From positions 62,001 to 126,000 of the forward strand of contig CAAFUF010000004.1 of assembly GCA_900766135.1 (NCBI GenBank): a stretch of 64,000 nt of DNA, read 5' to 3'. The translations under genes were made by a program, and so were the position numbers. The DNA comes from Paenibacillaceae bacterium (GTDB lineage Bacteria; Bacillota; Bacilli; Paenibacillales; Paenibacillaceae). This document shows, in pieces, positions 8,425-16,730 of the stretch. The notes under the pieces were generated by a model, which had not been told where the DNA came from, made no database searches, and saw only the letters and a program-made list of their open reading frames with translations. Position 1 is the first letter of the stretch, and each line of letters opens with the position of its first letter.

Positions 8425-8731
8425 ACAGCTTCAGCATAATTCAGCTACCTCTAGCAACGGACCCCAGAGCCGTTATTTCAGAGAAAATAGCGTTCTCATA
8501 ATTGCAACGGACCTCACGGACCTTATTTTGCGCTTTTGAGCAACATGACCGACTTTAGCGGCCAAATAACGACTCTACGGTCCACTACAATTTGAGCCTG
8601 CCCCATTTGGGACAAATAGGGTCTCTCAGGTCCGCCAGAGTGACATTGGCTACCTCTATGCCTGGAGCAACACACAAACAAACCGGCCGCCCTCGCGAGC
8701 CGGTTTGTTCTTTGTTGCCTGTGAGCTAACT
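8425..8731. repeat. Intergenic region with modular GGACC/TTATTT repeats
   Basis: 307 bp without a gene. Two copies of GCAACGGACC start at 8454 and 8504, exactly 50 bp apart, each followed by a ...TTATTT element. Reverse-oriented partners (AAATAACGACTCTACGGTCC at about 8563-8582 and AAATAGGGTCTCTCAGGTCC at about 8614-8633) follow, so the block is a set of imperfect inverted repeats. A related block occurs at 14340-14495. The segment ends in a terminator hairpin. Confidence 0.6.
8677..8709. terminator. Bidirectional intrinsic terminator
   Basis: Perfect 11-bp stem AACAAACCGGC / GCCGGTTTGTT with an 11-nt loop, between the convergent pilin operon and anti-sigma gene. T-rich flanks exist on both strands but the runs are short and interrupted. 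Confidence 0.75.
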
Positions 8732-9685
8732 CTACTGCAAAGACTCTGCGATCCGGACCAACTCGCTCTCGTCCAACCCTTTGGCGACCAGGTCAAACAT
8801 CACTCCATCCGCCTCCCAGGCGATCGAGTTCCCGTTCACGATCACCGCATCCGCATCGCCGATCTTGGTTTTCTTTATCGCATCTTCCGTAGAGCTGGCA
8901 TAGGCGGTTTCTTCATCAGCGAGCCGCTGCTGGATATATATTTTGTCTCCGGTGCCGGCTGTGGTGAAATACAAGCTGATGTATTTCGGACTCACGTCCC
9001 CCTGCTCTTCCAGGTATTGTTCGGCGCGACTAAACGCGTAGCCTTCCGGTAAGTACTCCGGCAATTTTACCTTGAAACTGGTGTGCTCGCTTAACGTGTC
9101 CGGATCGGTCAAAACCCGCACCCCTTCTTTATTCTCCGCCTCCGCTTGAGCCTTGGTCACGATTTCCATGTCCGCGAATCCGGCGATCTCTTCACCGTCC
9201 GCCGTATACAGCGGACCCGTATGCGCGTTCAACTCAGAAACGGGCTTGCCGTCCTTCGTAAACACCTTGCCCTGCAAAGCTTCCGGCAACGGGGTAGACA
9301 TCTCTTCCGAGGGAGGATCAACTTGATAAACGGTAATGTGACCCAATGTAACCGTGGAGATGATCCGGTCCAAAATACCGCTGGCAAACGACGAAGGTGC
9401 AAATCCGATCCCGATCACCAGGGCTAATGCCGCGGCAACGGCCACGCCACCGGCAATCTTACGGCCGATAAGACCGCGAGCAGCACGGCGGGCTACGGCA
9501 TGGTTCGCGATCCGTTGCTTCGCCGCCTCTTTATGGGCTCCCGCGCCCAAGTCGGCAGCGGCAAGTGTACTTCCAAAAGCAAGCAACTCTTTATCCTCTC
9601 CGGTCCGATTCGCGGGAATCCCCCGCCCTTCCAGCAGAGCGTCCAAATCAGCCTCAAAACGGCGGTTTTGTTCTTGCTTATCCAT
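8732..9685 (-). CDS. DUF4367 membrane protein, probable anti-sigma partner
   Basis: 317 aa from the ATG at 9685, which has AAGGA upstream and overlaps the sigma factor stop by 8 bp. Layout: ~85 cytoplasmic N-terminal residues, one membrane segment (IAGGVAVAAALALVIGIGF, about residues 78-96), and an extracytoplasmic part ending in a DUF4367-like domain (FKVKLPEYLPEGYAFSRAEQY... KIYIQQRLADEE... WEADGVMFDLVAKGLDESELVRIAESL). Proteins of this build encoded next to ECF sigma genes usually hold the sigma factor at the membrane and sense envelope signals. No HCC zinc motif is present in the N-terminal part, so the anti-sigma role is inferred from coupling and topology. Confidence 0.75.
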   Translation of the reverse strand: MDKQEQNRRFEADLDALLEGRGIPANRTGEDKELLAFGSTLAAADLGAGAHKEAAKQRIANHAVARRAARGLIGRKIAGGVAVAAALALVIGIGFAPSSFASGILDRIISTVTLGHITVYQVDPPSEEMSTPLPEALQGKVFTKDGKPVSELNAHTGPLYTADGEEIAGFADMEIVTKAQAEAENKEGVRVLTDPDTLSEHTSFKVKLPEYLPEGYAFSRAEQYLEEQGDVSPKYISLYFTTAGTGDKIYIQQRLADEETAYASSTEDAIKKTKIGDADAVIVNGNSIAWEADGVMFDLVAKGLDESELVRIAESLQ

Positions 9686-10265
9686 CGTTATCCTTCCTTT
9701 CCAATTCAATCTTCAGTTTCTTCATGGCGCGATACAGCATGACCCCGACATGGCTTTCTCCCATTCCCGTGAATTCGGCGATCCGGACGTTTTTCAGACC
9801 GGCTCCGAATTTGAGCGCAAGTAGATGCCGCTCCTGGGGCTTTAACGCTTGCAAGGCCCGGTTCAATTCCGTTTCCGCTTCCCGGACGAGCGTCCGATCC
9901 TCCGGTCCTTGCTCTCGGGAAGCCGAGTCTTTAAACATCTCCAAGGAAAACAGCTTCCGCCTTTGCTGCCTGCGGTAATAATCGTTTACCGTGTTGCGGG
10001 CTATGGCGATCAGCCATACCTCAAACGGGGAGCGGTTTGCCCGGAAGGTGCGATAGCGGGTCAGCACTTTTTCAAACACCTGGCTGGTTAAGTCCTCCGC
10101 CGTATATTCGCAGTCCACCCGGAAGCGAATATATTTGAAAATTCGGGTATAGTAGGTTTCGAAAATCACCTCAAACTCCGTTTCGGCCGAAACGTCAATC
10201 CGCTCATTCTGATCCCGCTTGTCCTGTTCCTTAACGGCTGGAAACAACGCGCGCTGCTGCAGCAT
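9678..10265 (-). CDS. ECF-family RNA polymerase sigma factor
   Basis: 195 aa. The start at 10265 is set by AAAGGAGGGG upstream; the frame is open further but without a ribosome site. Region 2 is readable at FEVIFETYYTRIFKYIRFRV...AEDLTSQVFEKVL and WLIAIARNTVNDYYRR. Region 4 follows at LNRALQALKPQERHLLALKFGAGLKNVRIAEFTGMGESHVGVMLYRAMKKLK, a helix-turn-helix of the sigma-70 r4 type. It would direct RNA polymerase to a small regulon, probably including its own promoter. The gene is coupled to the DUF4367 membrane protein. The target promoter was not identified. Confidence 0.9.
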   Translation of the reverse strand: MLQQRALFPAVKEQDKRDQNERIDVSAETEFEVIFETYYTRIFKYIRFRVDCEYTAEDLTSQVFEKVLTRYRTFRANRSPFEVWLIAIARNTVNDYYRRQQRRKLFSLEMFKDSASREQGPEDRTLVREAETELNRALQALKPQERHLLALKFGAGLKNVRIAEFTGMGESHVGVMLYRAMKKLKIELERKDNDG

Positions 10266-10607
10266 GCTTCTTCCCCTCCTTTCTCCAAGGGACGGATTTC
10301 TCGGGGGCGTTTCCTCCGCGCGGCAGGATACCGCCTCCAAGCCATCCGTATGTTAGTACGTTTAAGATATGGAATCCATTACACGCTGCCTTTGATTTCT
10401 CTCATGCCTCCTTTGCACCATTATCCCTTTCATTCAGGGAGGCCAAGGGCCAGAGTTCCAGAGTGAAGCGAGCTCTTCTCCAGTTCTCGGCCAACTGATC
10501 AAAGGGGATAATCGTGCAAAGCGTCCAGCCCGCTGAGCACGAGATCATGCAAAAAAAACCGCCAGGCACGCGCCCAGCGGTTCAATTTCGTTACCCTATG
10601 CTCTAGC
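10266..10607. other. Intergenic region with a long inverted repeat
   Basis: 342 bp upstream of the sigma gene. It contains the tcyP terminator (10549-10582). It also has a 20-bp imperfect inverted repeat, CTTTGCACCATTATCCCTTT at 10411-10430 and its near complement at 10501-10521 (one mismatch, one bulge), separated by 70 nt with internal complementarity of its own (GGCC/GGCC). On the minus strand this would fold in the sigma mRNA leader or lie in its promoter region. It matches no riboswitch class I know. Confidence 0.5.
10549..10582 (-). terminator. Intrinsic terminator of tcyP
   Basis: On the minus strand a GC-rich hairpin (AACCGCTGGGCGCG ... CCTGGCGGTT) is followed at once by eight U residues. 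It lies 25 bp past the tcyP stop. Confidence 0.9.
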
Positions 10608-11999
10608 TTAAGCGGTCACGACGTCCAAATCCACGTCCCGTTTGAACGCATCGGTGTCGTTCTCGCCTAGGATCTTGCCGGTGATCACGCCGGCGGTGAT
10701 CGAGTCGTTGACGTTCAGGGCGGTCCGGCCCATGTCGATCAACGGTTCGACGGAGATCAAGAGGCCTGCCAATGCGACCGGCAGGTTCATCGTCGACAAA
10801 ACGATCAGCGAAGCGAACGTCGCTCCGCCGCCGACGCCGGCGACCCCAAACGAACTGATCGTCACGACCAGGATCAACGTCAGGATGAAATCCCAGCTCA
10901 TCGGGTTGATCCCCACGGTCGGGGCGATCATGACGGCCAGCATCGCCGGATAAATCCCGGCGCAGCCGTTTTGCCCGATGGTTGCGCCGAACGAAGCAGA
11001 CAGGTTGGCGATCCCTTCCGGTACGCCCAGGCGCTTCGTCTGCGTTTCCACGTTCAATGGAATCGTCGCCGCGCTCGAACGCGAGGTGAACGCAAACACC
11101 AGCGTCGGGAACACTTTACGCACATATTGAATCGGATTGTAGCCGAAAGCGGCCAACAGGATCAGATGAATGACGAACATCACGATCAAAGCCACGTAGG
11201 AAGCACCTACGAATTTGATCAGCTTCAATATTTCTTCGGCGTTGGTCGTGGCCGCAACGTTCGTGATCAACGCCAGGATGCCGTAAGGCGTCAGGCGCAG
11301 TACGAGCGTAACGATCCGCATTACGACGCCGTATACCGCTTCAACCATTTTGCGGAACGTATCGGCCTGCTCCGGCTTCTTCTTATCCAGCCCCAGAACC
11401 GCTACCCCGATAAACGCCGAGAAAATCACGACCGCCAGGGTCGACGTGCTCCGCGCGCCGGTCATATCCGCAAACGGATTGGTCGGAATGAAGTCCAGCA
11501 CTTGCTGCGGAATCGTTTTGTCTTCCACCGTGCCGAGACGTTCTTCCAGCGCCGTTCCGCGCGCTTGTTCCCGTTCGCCCGCTTGGATCTCGATCGCTTT
11601 GAGATCAAAGCTCAAGCTCGTCACGATGCTGACGCTGGCGGCGATGGCCGTCGTAATCAGCAGCACCGCGATGATCAGCCCGCTCATTTTGCCTAAGTTT
11701 TGCTTGCCCTTCAGGTTCATGATCGCCGAAATGATCGAAACCATGATCAGCGGAATCACGACCATCTGCAGCAACCCGACGTAACCGCGGCCAGCCAGGT
11801 TAAACCAGTCGGTTGATTTCGCGATGACCTCCGAGCTTGCCCCGTAGGACAATTGCAGAAGAATACCGAACACCAGCCCAAGGCCCAGCCCGGTAAATAC
11901 CCGTTTTGTAAAAGAAACGTGCTTCTTCTGCATCCAAATCAGAACGCCGATCAGCACCAGCATGACAGCTACATTAATGATGATACGCAAGGTATCCAT
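10608..11999 (-). CDS. tcyP: L-cystine/sodium symporter TcyP
   Basis: 463 aa from the ATG at 11999 (GGGGGAGAT upstream), the same length as Bacillus subtilis TcyP. It belongs to the dicarboxylate/amino acid:cation symporter family and imports L-cystine. About eight to ten membrane segments are visible, plus two hallmark stretches: FAFTSRSSAATIPLNVE, the serine-rich hairpin, and NLSASFGATIGQNGCAGIYPAMLAV. The latter is followed by GVAGVGGGATFASLIVLSTMNLP and SVEPLIDMGRTALNVNDS. These segments are recognisably TcyP rather than glutamate carriers. Single-gene unit with its own terminator. I saw no CymR box or S-box leader. Confidence 0.93.
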   Translation of the reverse strand: MDTLRIIINVAVMLVLIGVLIWMQKKHVSFTKRVFTGLGLGLVFGILLQLSYGASSEVIAKSTDWFNLAGRGYVGLLQMVVIPLIMVSIISAIMNLKGKQNLGKMSGLIIAVLLITTAIAASVSIVTSLSFDLKAIEIQAGEREQARGTALEERLGTVEDKTIPQQVLDFIPTNPFADMTGARSTSTLAVVIFSAFIGVAVLGLDKKKPEQADTFRKMVEAVYGVVMRIVTLVLRLTPYGILALITNVAATTNAEEILKLIKFVGASYVALIVMFVIHLILLAAFGYNPIQYVRKVFPTLVFAFTSRSSAATIPLNVETQTKRLGVPEGIANLSASFGATIGQNGCAGIYPAMLAVMIAPTVGINPMSWDFILTLILVVTISSFGVAGVGGGATFASLIVLSTMNLPVALAGLLISVEPLIDMGRTALNVNDSITAGVITGKILGENDTDAFKRDVDLDVVTA

Positions 12000-12225
12000 A
12001 ACCAGATCTCCCCCTGAACAATAATCCATAAATTCGTGTTCGCACCAAGGCGGGCAAACGCCCATAGCGAATTACAAATCGTATGATATCACAAATACGA
12101 GTAATTTGATAGGATTAATTTTTACAGGGCTTGTCATGTTCTTGAATAAGATCCCTCCCCCGTATAAGGCCGCCATCTAACGGCCATACCAGATTGGGGA
12201 ATCCGTACGGCTTTCTTCGGGTTCC

Positions 12226-12237
12226 AACGTTTGCGCA
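12226..12237. promoter_or_regulatory. Probable MdxR/CcpA-type operator
   Basis: AACGTTTGCGCA, one arm and centre of the GCGCAAACGTTTGCGC-type palindrome seen repeatedly in this glucan island. It lies about 190 bp upstream of the amylase promoter. Confidence 0.55.
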
Positions 12238-12414
12238 GCGATTTTCAGCCAATATTCTGCGATATCAGCTTTTTTTATGCTAGATGGCTCCTTAAAACCC
12301 GATCTCTACCCAAATAGAAGCCTCTATACTCTCGAAATAGGAAGTATCGATGAGTTTTTGGCATATAATCCAGTGTATTTCTTGGATATCGCTTGATTTC
12401 CCCCATTTTTGTTT

Positions 12415-12453
12415 GTGCAAACGTTTTAACTTTATTGTTCGGTCAGGTATGAT
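12415..12453 (+). promoter_or_regulatory. Amylase promoter with overlapping operator
   Basis: The operator GTGCAAACGTTTTA (12415-12428) overlaps a weak -35 (TTTAAC, 12425-12430), 17 bp before a -10 TATGAT (12448-12453). A repressor bound here would block RNA polymerase. The ATG of the amylase follows at 12491 with AAAGGAAG as ribosome site. Confidence 0.65.
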
Positions 12454-12490
12454 GGTGAAATAAAGGTACTTTGGGAAAGGAAGATGATTC

Positions 12491-14200
12491 ATGAAAACTC
12501 ATAACCTCCCCCGGCGAATCAAGCTACAGCAAATTGGAAGCGCTGTCCTTATCCTGCTGTTGCTGGCGGGTTGCACCGGATCGCCGGGCGGTTCCGACGC
12601 AGCCTCGGAGCCGCGGGAAAACGCCGCTGGGACAACGGCAGTTTCAAGTCCTGACGCAAATACGAGCGAAAAAGCCGCAACGGCCGATGCGGTGGATCCC
12701 CAGCCTTCGACGGTGTTCTATGAAGTGTTCGTCCGTTCTTTTGCCGACTCCGACGGCGATGGCATCGGCGACTTCAAAGGGCTGACCCGTAAGCTCGATT
12801 ACTTAAACGATGGGAACCCGGATACGGACACCGATCTGGGCATTGGCGGCATCTGGCTGATGCCGATCAATCCTTCGCCGAGCTATCACGGCTACGACGT
12901 CACCGACTACCGGAACATCAACCCGGACTACGGTACGATGGACGACTTCCGCACGTTCTTGGACGAAGCCCATAAGCGCGGAATTAAAGTCATCATGGAC
13001 CTGGTCGTCAATCATACCAGCAAAGAGCACCCTTGGTTCACCCAATCGGCCACCGACAAAAACAGCTCCTACCGGGACTGGTACGTTTGGGCAGAGGACA
13101 GCGGGCGAACCACGTCCGGCACCAGCGCCGCGGGCAGCGGCAACCCTTGGCATAGCCTGGGCGGCGACCATTACTTGGGGATCTTCTGGGACGGAATGCC
13201 CGACCTCAACTTCGATAACCCGGACGTGAGGAAGGAAATGACCGAAACGGGCCAATTCTGGCTGGAGCAAGGCGTCGATGGGTTCCGTCTGGACGCCGCG
13301 AAGCATATCTACGAAGATCTGCAGACGGATAAGAGTCAGGAAACCACGAACAAGAACGTTGCCTGGTGGCAGGAATTCCGCAGCGGATTAAACGAAGTGA
13401 ACCCTGACGCCTACCTTGTCGGAGAGGTATGGGATCCTTCGGCGGCGCTGATCGCCTCCTATCTGGACGGGGCCCTGGATTCCGGGTTCAACTTCAGCTT
13501 GGCCGAAACGATCCTCAGCAGCGTCAAGAACGAAAAGGACGCGAACATTCCTTTCACGCTGGAGCGTTCGTATAAGCTGTACGGCGAGAAATCCGGCGGC
13601 AAATTCGTCGATGCCACCTTCCTGACCAACCATGACCAGAACCGGGTCATGACCCAGCTGGAGGGGGATTTGCCGCATGCGAAGATGGCCGCAAGCCTGC
13701 TGCTGACGCTTCCCGGCAATCCGTTTATTTATTACGGCGAGGAAATCGGAATGTTTGGCGCGAAGCCCGACGAGTTGATCCGCGAGCCGATGCGCTGGAC
13801 GCAGGACGACGGCGAAGGGCAAACCACCTGGGAGACCGCGGCGAACAATGCCGGCAAGAAAGGCCTCAGCGTAAGCGAGCAAACCGGAGATCCCACCTCC
13901 CTGTTGTCGCATTACCGAAAGCTGATTCGGATGCGGAACGCGATCCCCGCGCTCAAAGACGGCGCGATTCAGGAATATGCGACGGACCAGCCGGGAATCA
14001 CGGCCTATGTGCGATGGACCGAAGACCAAGCCGTGCTCGTCGTTCACAATTTGACCGGCAGCCCGCTCACCTTCTCATTGGACCCGGATCAAGCGAACGG
14101 CAAGAGCTTCGACAAGATTCTCGCTGAAACGGGCAAAGGAGCTAACCTCAACGGGAACTCGCTAGCCATACCGGCATATTCGACGGCCATATTGGAATAA
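12491..14200 (+). CDS. Secreted GH13 alpha-amylase lipoprotein
   Basis: 569 aa. The signal peptide ends in a lipobox (LLLLAGC), so the enzyme should be anchored outside the membrane. A Ser/Ala/Thr-rich linker (~residues 33-75) precedes a GH13 barrel (FYEVFVRSFADSDGDGIGDF). The catalytic triad is placed by motif: nucleophile D268 (GFRLDAA), acid/base E312 (LVGEVWD), D382 (TNHDQNR). The sequence style (SDGDGIGDFKGLTRKLDYLN) fits bacterial alpha-amylases that release maltodextrins from starch rather than strict oligo-1,6-glucosidases, but substrate range cannot be settled by eye. It is under an MdxR-type operator, so it likely supplies maltodextrin to the MdxEFG importer nearby. Confidence 0.88.
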   Translation: MKTHNLPRRIKLQQIGSAVLILLLLAGCTGSPGGSDAASEPRENAAGTTAVSSPDANTSEKAATADAVDPQPSTVFYEVFVRSFADSDGDGIGDFKGLTRKLDYLNDGNPDTDTDLGIGGIWLMPINPSPSYHGYDVTDYRNINPDYGTMDDFRTFLDEAHKRGIKVIMDLVVNHTSKEHPWFTQSATDKNSSYRDWYVWAEDSGRTTSGTSAAGSGNPWHSLGGDHYLGIFWDGMPDLNFDNPDVRKEMTETGQFWLEQGVDGFRLDAAKHIYEDLQTDKSQETTNKNVAWWQEFRSGLNEVNPDAYLVGEVWDPSAALIASYLDGALDSGFNFSLAETILSSVKNEKDANIPFTLERSYKLYGEKSGGKFVDATFLTNHDQNRVMTQLEGDLPHAKMAASLLLTLPGNPFIYYGEEIGMFGAKPDELIREPMRWTQDDGEGQTTWETAANNAGKKGLSVSEQTGDPTSLLSHYRKLIRMRNAIPALKDGAIQEYATDQPGITAYVRWTEDQAVLVVHNLTGSPLTFSLDPDQANGKSFDKILAETGKGANLNGNSLAIPAYSTAILE

Positions 14201-14560
14201 AGCTCGCTGCAACTGTAACGGATCTCGCGTGTCGTGTCCCGTAGTCACCATAACCAAAGGAAACGCAAACGAAGTGAACTCATTGTTACATGGAGCTTCG
14301 TAACGGTGCATAGCGGACGGTATCGACGTTATTTCCCTATTTCTTGCGAATTTCCTAACGTAACGGACTCCAGTGACGTTATTCGAGCCAGATCCAACCT
14401 CTAAAGCTGATCCAGGCCCAAATAGCGTCTCCTCGGTCCGTTAGGTTGTGAAAAGCCCCGTATCGCTGGATTTAACGGCATCTCGGTCCGTTAGCCGCCC
14501 ACATAAAAAAACGCTCCGGCGTCGAAGGAAAGCACAGGCTTTCCTTCCGCCGGAGCGTTA
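14201..14560. repeat. Intergenic inverted repeats of the AACGGAC family
   Basis: 360 bp without a gene. Arms AACGGACTCCAGTGACGTTA (from 14362) and its imperfect complement (14420-14442) form a large inverted repeat. CTCGGTCCGTTAG occurs at 14432 and again at 14482, 50 bp apart. The same motif family fills 8447-8640. The block ends in a shared terminator. Confidence 0.6.
14504..14559. terminator. Bidirectional terminator between amylase and chemoreceptor genes
   Basis: Very long stem: AACGCTCCGGCG pairs with CGCCGGAGCGTT, and inside it GAAGGAAAGC pairs with GCTTTCCTTC. Six A on the left give a U-run for the minus-strand gene, whose stop codon is two bases away. Confidence 0.9.
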
Positions 14561-16636
14561 TTATTTTTGCCCCGCGCCCTCCCCCTGGAACGCGCTCAGC
14601 GAACGTTGCAGCTGTGCTGCCAGCTCCTCGAGCCGTGCCGACAGCTCCACCAACCCGGCGCTGACCCGGTGCTGTTCCTGAGACATGGAGGCCACCTCCT
14701 CGGTGGAGGCGTTGGTTTCCTCCACGACCGAGCTCACCGTATCGACAAAGTCCTGCAGAATCGATTGCGAGTGCAGCAGCTCCTGAACGGATGCGGACGA
14801 ACTCCGAATCTCCGCCACGAACCGCTCCATTTCCTCTTTGACGTTCTGAAAAATGCCGGCCGCCTCTTTCACGGCCTCCGTTTGCGCCGCGAACAACGGC
14901 GAAATGCCCGTCAACACCTCGACCGTTTGTCCGATCGCCTCCTGGATCTCCTCGGTCATCGCCGATACCGTTTGGATCGATTCGCCCGAAGCGGCAGCCA
15001 GTTCGCGGATTTCCCCGGCGATGACCATAAATCCTTTGCCGGCCGCCCCGGCACGGGACGCTTCGATCGAAGCGTTAAGCGACAAAATATTCGTCTGTTT
15101 CGTCATTTCCACCATTGGGGCAAGGATCGACCGGATCGAGCGGGTGCTCCGGCCCAACTTGTCCGAATTTTCCTCCAGCAGAGCGGTCATGCGCGACACG
15201 GATTCGGTCTTCTCCACCAGCTGCTCCATGTACGCTTCCCCTTTTTGGCTCACGTCGATGACGCGGCCGGCCGATTCATCCATCGCCGCGTTCAGTCGGG
15301 CCACCCGGCCCATTTGGTCGCCGATCCGTTCCGCCGTCTCGGTTCCTTTCTCCGCTTCCGAGGCCAGGCTTTCAGCCCCGGCCGCGATTTCCCCGGTTGC
15401 ATGCGCGATCTCGGCTGCGGTTTGCGACGTATCGCGCGAGGCCTTCGTCAGATTCTCCGCCGTAGCCAGCAATTCCACGGCTGAGACGCTCGTCCGCTCC
15501 ACCAGCCGCGAGATTTGCTCCAGCATCCGGTTGAAGCTGTGCCCCAGCCGCCCGATTTCGTCACGCCCCTTAAAGTGCGTGCGTACTTGCAAATTTCCGC
15601 GTTCGCCTTCCTCCATCAACCGGCATAACTTCTCCAAAGGCCGGCCGACCATGCGCACCAGCAAATAACCGATCAGACCTGCGACCACCACGGCACCCAG
15701 AAGCACGAAGACCATCACGACCAGCAGACGGTCGGCCGCGCTCAAGAAGTCGCTCTCCGGGGCGTACCCGACGATCCGCCAATCGACCGTCTTCAGCGGA
15801 CGGTACACGACCAGTTGCTGAACCCCCTGATCATCAGTTGCCCGGAACGAGCTTTTTCCCGTTTCCGCCAGTTCGGCGTCCACCTTGATTACGGATTCCG
15901 TCTCCAAGAGGGCTTGATCCGCCGCATGAACAATGCGGTTATCAGCGGTAAGTACCCGTACCTGACCGGCCTTCCCGATTTGCAGGTTGCCTAGGATATC
16001 CCCCAACGCCTTCGCTTTGATCTCGAACAGCAGGACGTACTCCGCCTCCGGGTGATTCATGTTTCGCAGCAATCGGGCCATCGTAATCGTCGGTTCGGTA
16101 TAGGCGTTAAAGAACCCTTTCTGCAGCGCCGGGAACCATACGGGTTCGCCTCCGGCTTCCAGCACCGCCTTCACCCGGCTCTCCACCGCCTCGTCCGTAC
16201 GAACCCCGCTGACCCCTGAAGATTTATACGATTTCACGTCTTCCAAACCTTTCGAGACCAGACGCACCCCTTGAAGCCGTTCGTCGGCCCCCTTCAATGC
16301 GTCGAGCTTCTTGCGGATCCGGTCCTCGGCTTGCGTTTTGGCGACCGTTCCGATCCCCGGCCGGTTGACCGCCTCCAGATCGCTCCGCAGCGTCTGATCG
16401 ACGGCTAATTGACGCGAGGAAGCTTCATATTGGTCCAGCAGAAAGTCCAGCTTGTCCGCCGCCTGTTCCACCGCTTGAGCGGATGCCGAGGCCACCTGCT
16501 CCCGAATAATTTCCCGCGACGCCCGGTAGGAGCTGAACCCCAGCACCGCCGACAACGCCACGACTGCCGCAAATACGATGACAAACATTTTCAAACCTAC
16601 GGAATTCCAACGCCATCCACCGCGAAGCTTCTTCAT
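14561..16636 (-). CDS. Methyl-accepting chemotaxis protein
   Basis: 691 aa from the ATG at 16636; another in-frame ATG at 16645 has worse ribosome-site spacing. Topology is classical: TM1 at ~residues 14-36, a ~270-residue extracellular sensor domain of dCache/PAS-like length, TM2 (VVMVFVLLGAVVVAGLIGYLLV), HAMP (VGRPLEKLCRLMEEGERGNLQVR), and a long cytoplasmic coiled coil with the signalling tip QTNILSLNASIEASRAGAAGKGF. It signals to CheA/CheW and flagellar or pilus motility. It sits inside the maltodextrin island just after mdxG, so a sugar or sugar-binding-protein ligand is a reasonable guess, but nothing in the sensor domain proves it. Confidence 0.93.
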   Translation of the reverse strand: MKKLRGGWRWNSVGLKMFVIVFAAVVALSAVLGFSSYRASREIIREQVASASAQAVEQAADKLDFLLDQYEASSRQLAVDQTLRSDLEAVNRPGIGTVAKTQAEDRIRKKLDALKGADERLQGVRLVSKGLEDVKSYKSSGVSGVRTDEAVESRVKAVLEAGGEPVWFPALQKGFFNAYTEPTITMARLLRNMNHPEAEYVLLFEIKAKALGDILGNLQIGKAGQVRVLTADNRIVHAADQALLETESVIKVDAELAETGKSSFRATDDQGVQQLVVYRPLKTVDWRIVGYAPESDFLSAADRLLVVMVFVLLGAVVVAGLIGYLLVRMVGRPLEKLCRLMEEGERGNLQVRTHFKGRDEIGRLGHSFNRMLEQISRLVERTSVSAVELLATAENLTKASRDTSQTAAEIAHATGEIAAGAESLASEAEKGTETAERIGDQMGRVARLNAAMDESAGRVIDVSQKGEAYMEQLVEKTESVSRMTALLEENSDKLGRSTRSIRSILAPMVEMTKQTNILSLNASIEASRAGAAGKGFMVIAGEIRELAAASGESIQTVSAMTEEIQEAIGQTVEVLTGISPLFAAQTEAVKEAAGIFQNVKEEMERFVAEIRSSSASVQELLHSQSILQDFVDTVSSVVEETNASTEEVASMSQEQHRVSAGLVELSARLEELAAQLQRSLSAFQGEGAGQK

Positions 16637-16665
16637 CCCCCGCATCCCCTTTTTCGATATGTATA

Positions 16666-16705
16666 GAAAAAAAGGGTATAGCCCCGCATGACTGAGGCTA
16701 TACCC
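16666..16705 (-). terminator. Terminator of the mdxEFG operon
   Basis: Perfect 10-bp stem GGGTATAGCC / GGCTATACCC. On the minus strand it is followed by seven U residues. It separates mdxG from the chemoreceptor gene, which must then have its own promoter in a very short space or rely on read-through. Confidence 0.9.
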
Positions 16706-16730
16706 AGGTGTCTTTAACCCGCTTGACGCG

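Larger units (their letters stand above)
12000..12490. promoter_or_regulatory. Regulatory region between tcyP and the amylase gene
   Basis: 491 bp. It contains two AAACGTTT-type operators (12226-12237 and 12415-12428) and the amylase promoter. The AT-rich part at 12070-12120 (ATTACAAATCGTATGATATC...) probably holds the tcyP promoter on the minus strand, but no clear -35/-10 pair could be fixed. Confidence 0.55.

Noticed and set aside
10379..10405. Eight-codon leader peptide frame before the sigma gene
   Set aside because: The AAGGAGG is only one or two bases from the ATG, too close for efficient initiation. Kept only as a note within the inverted-repeat finding.
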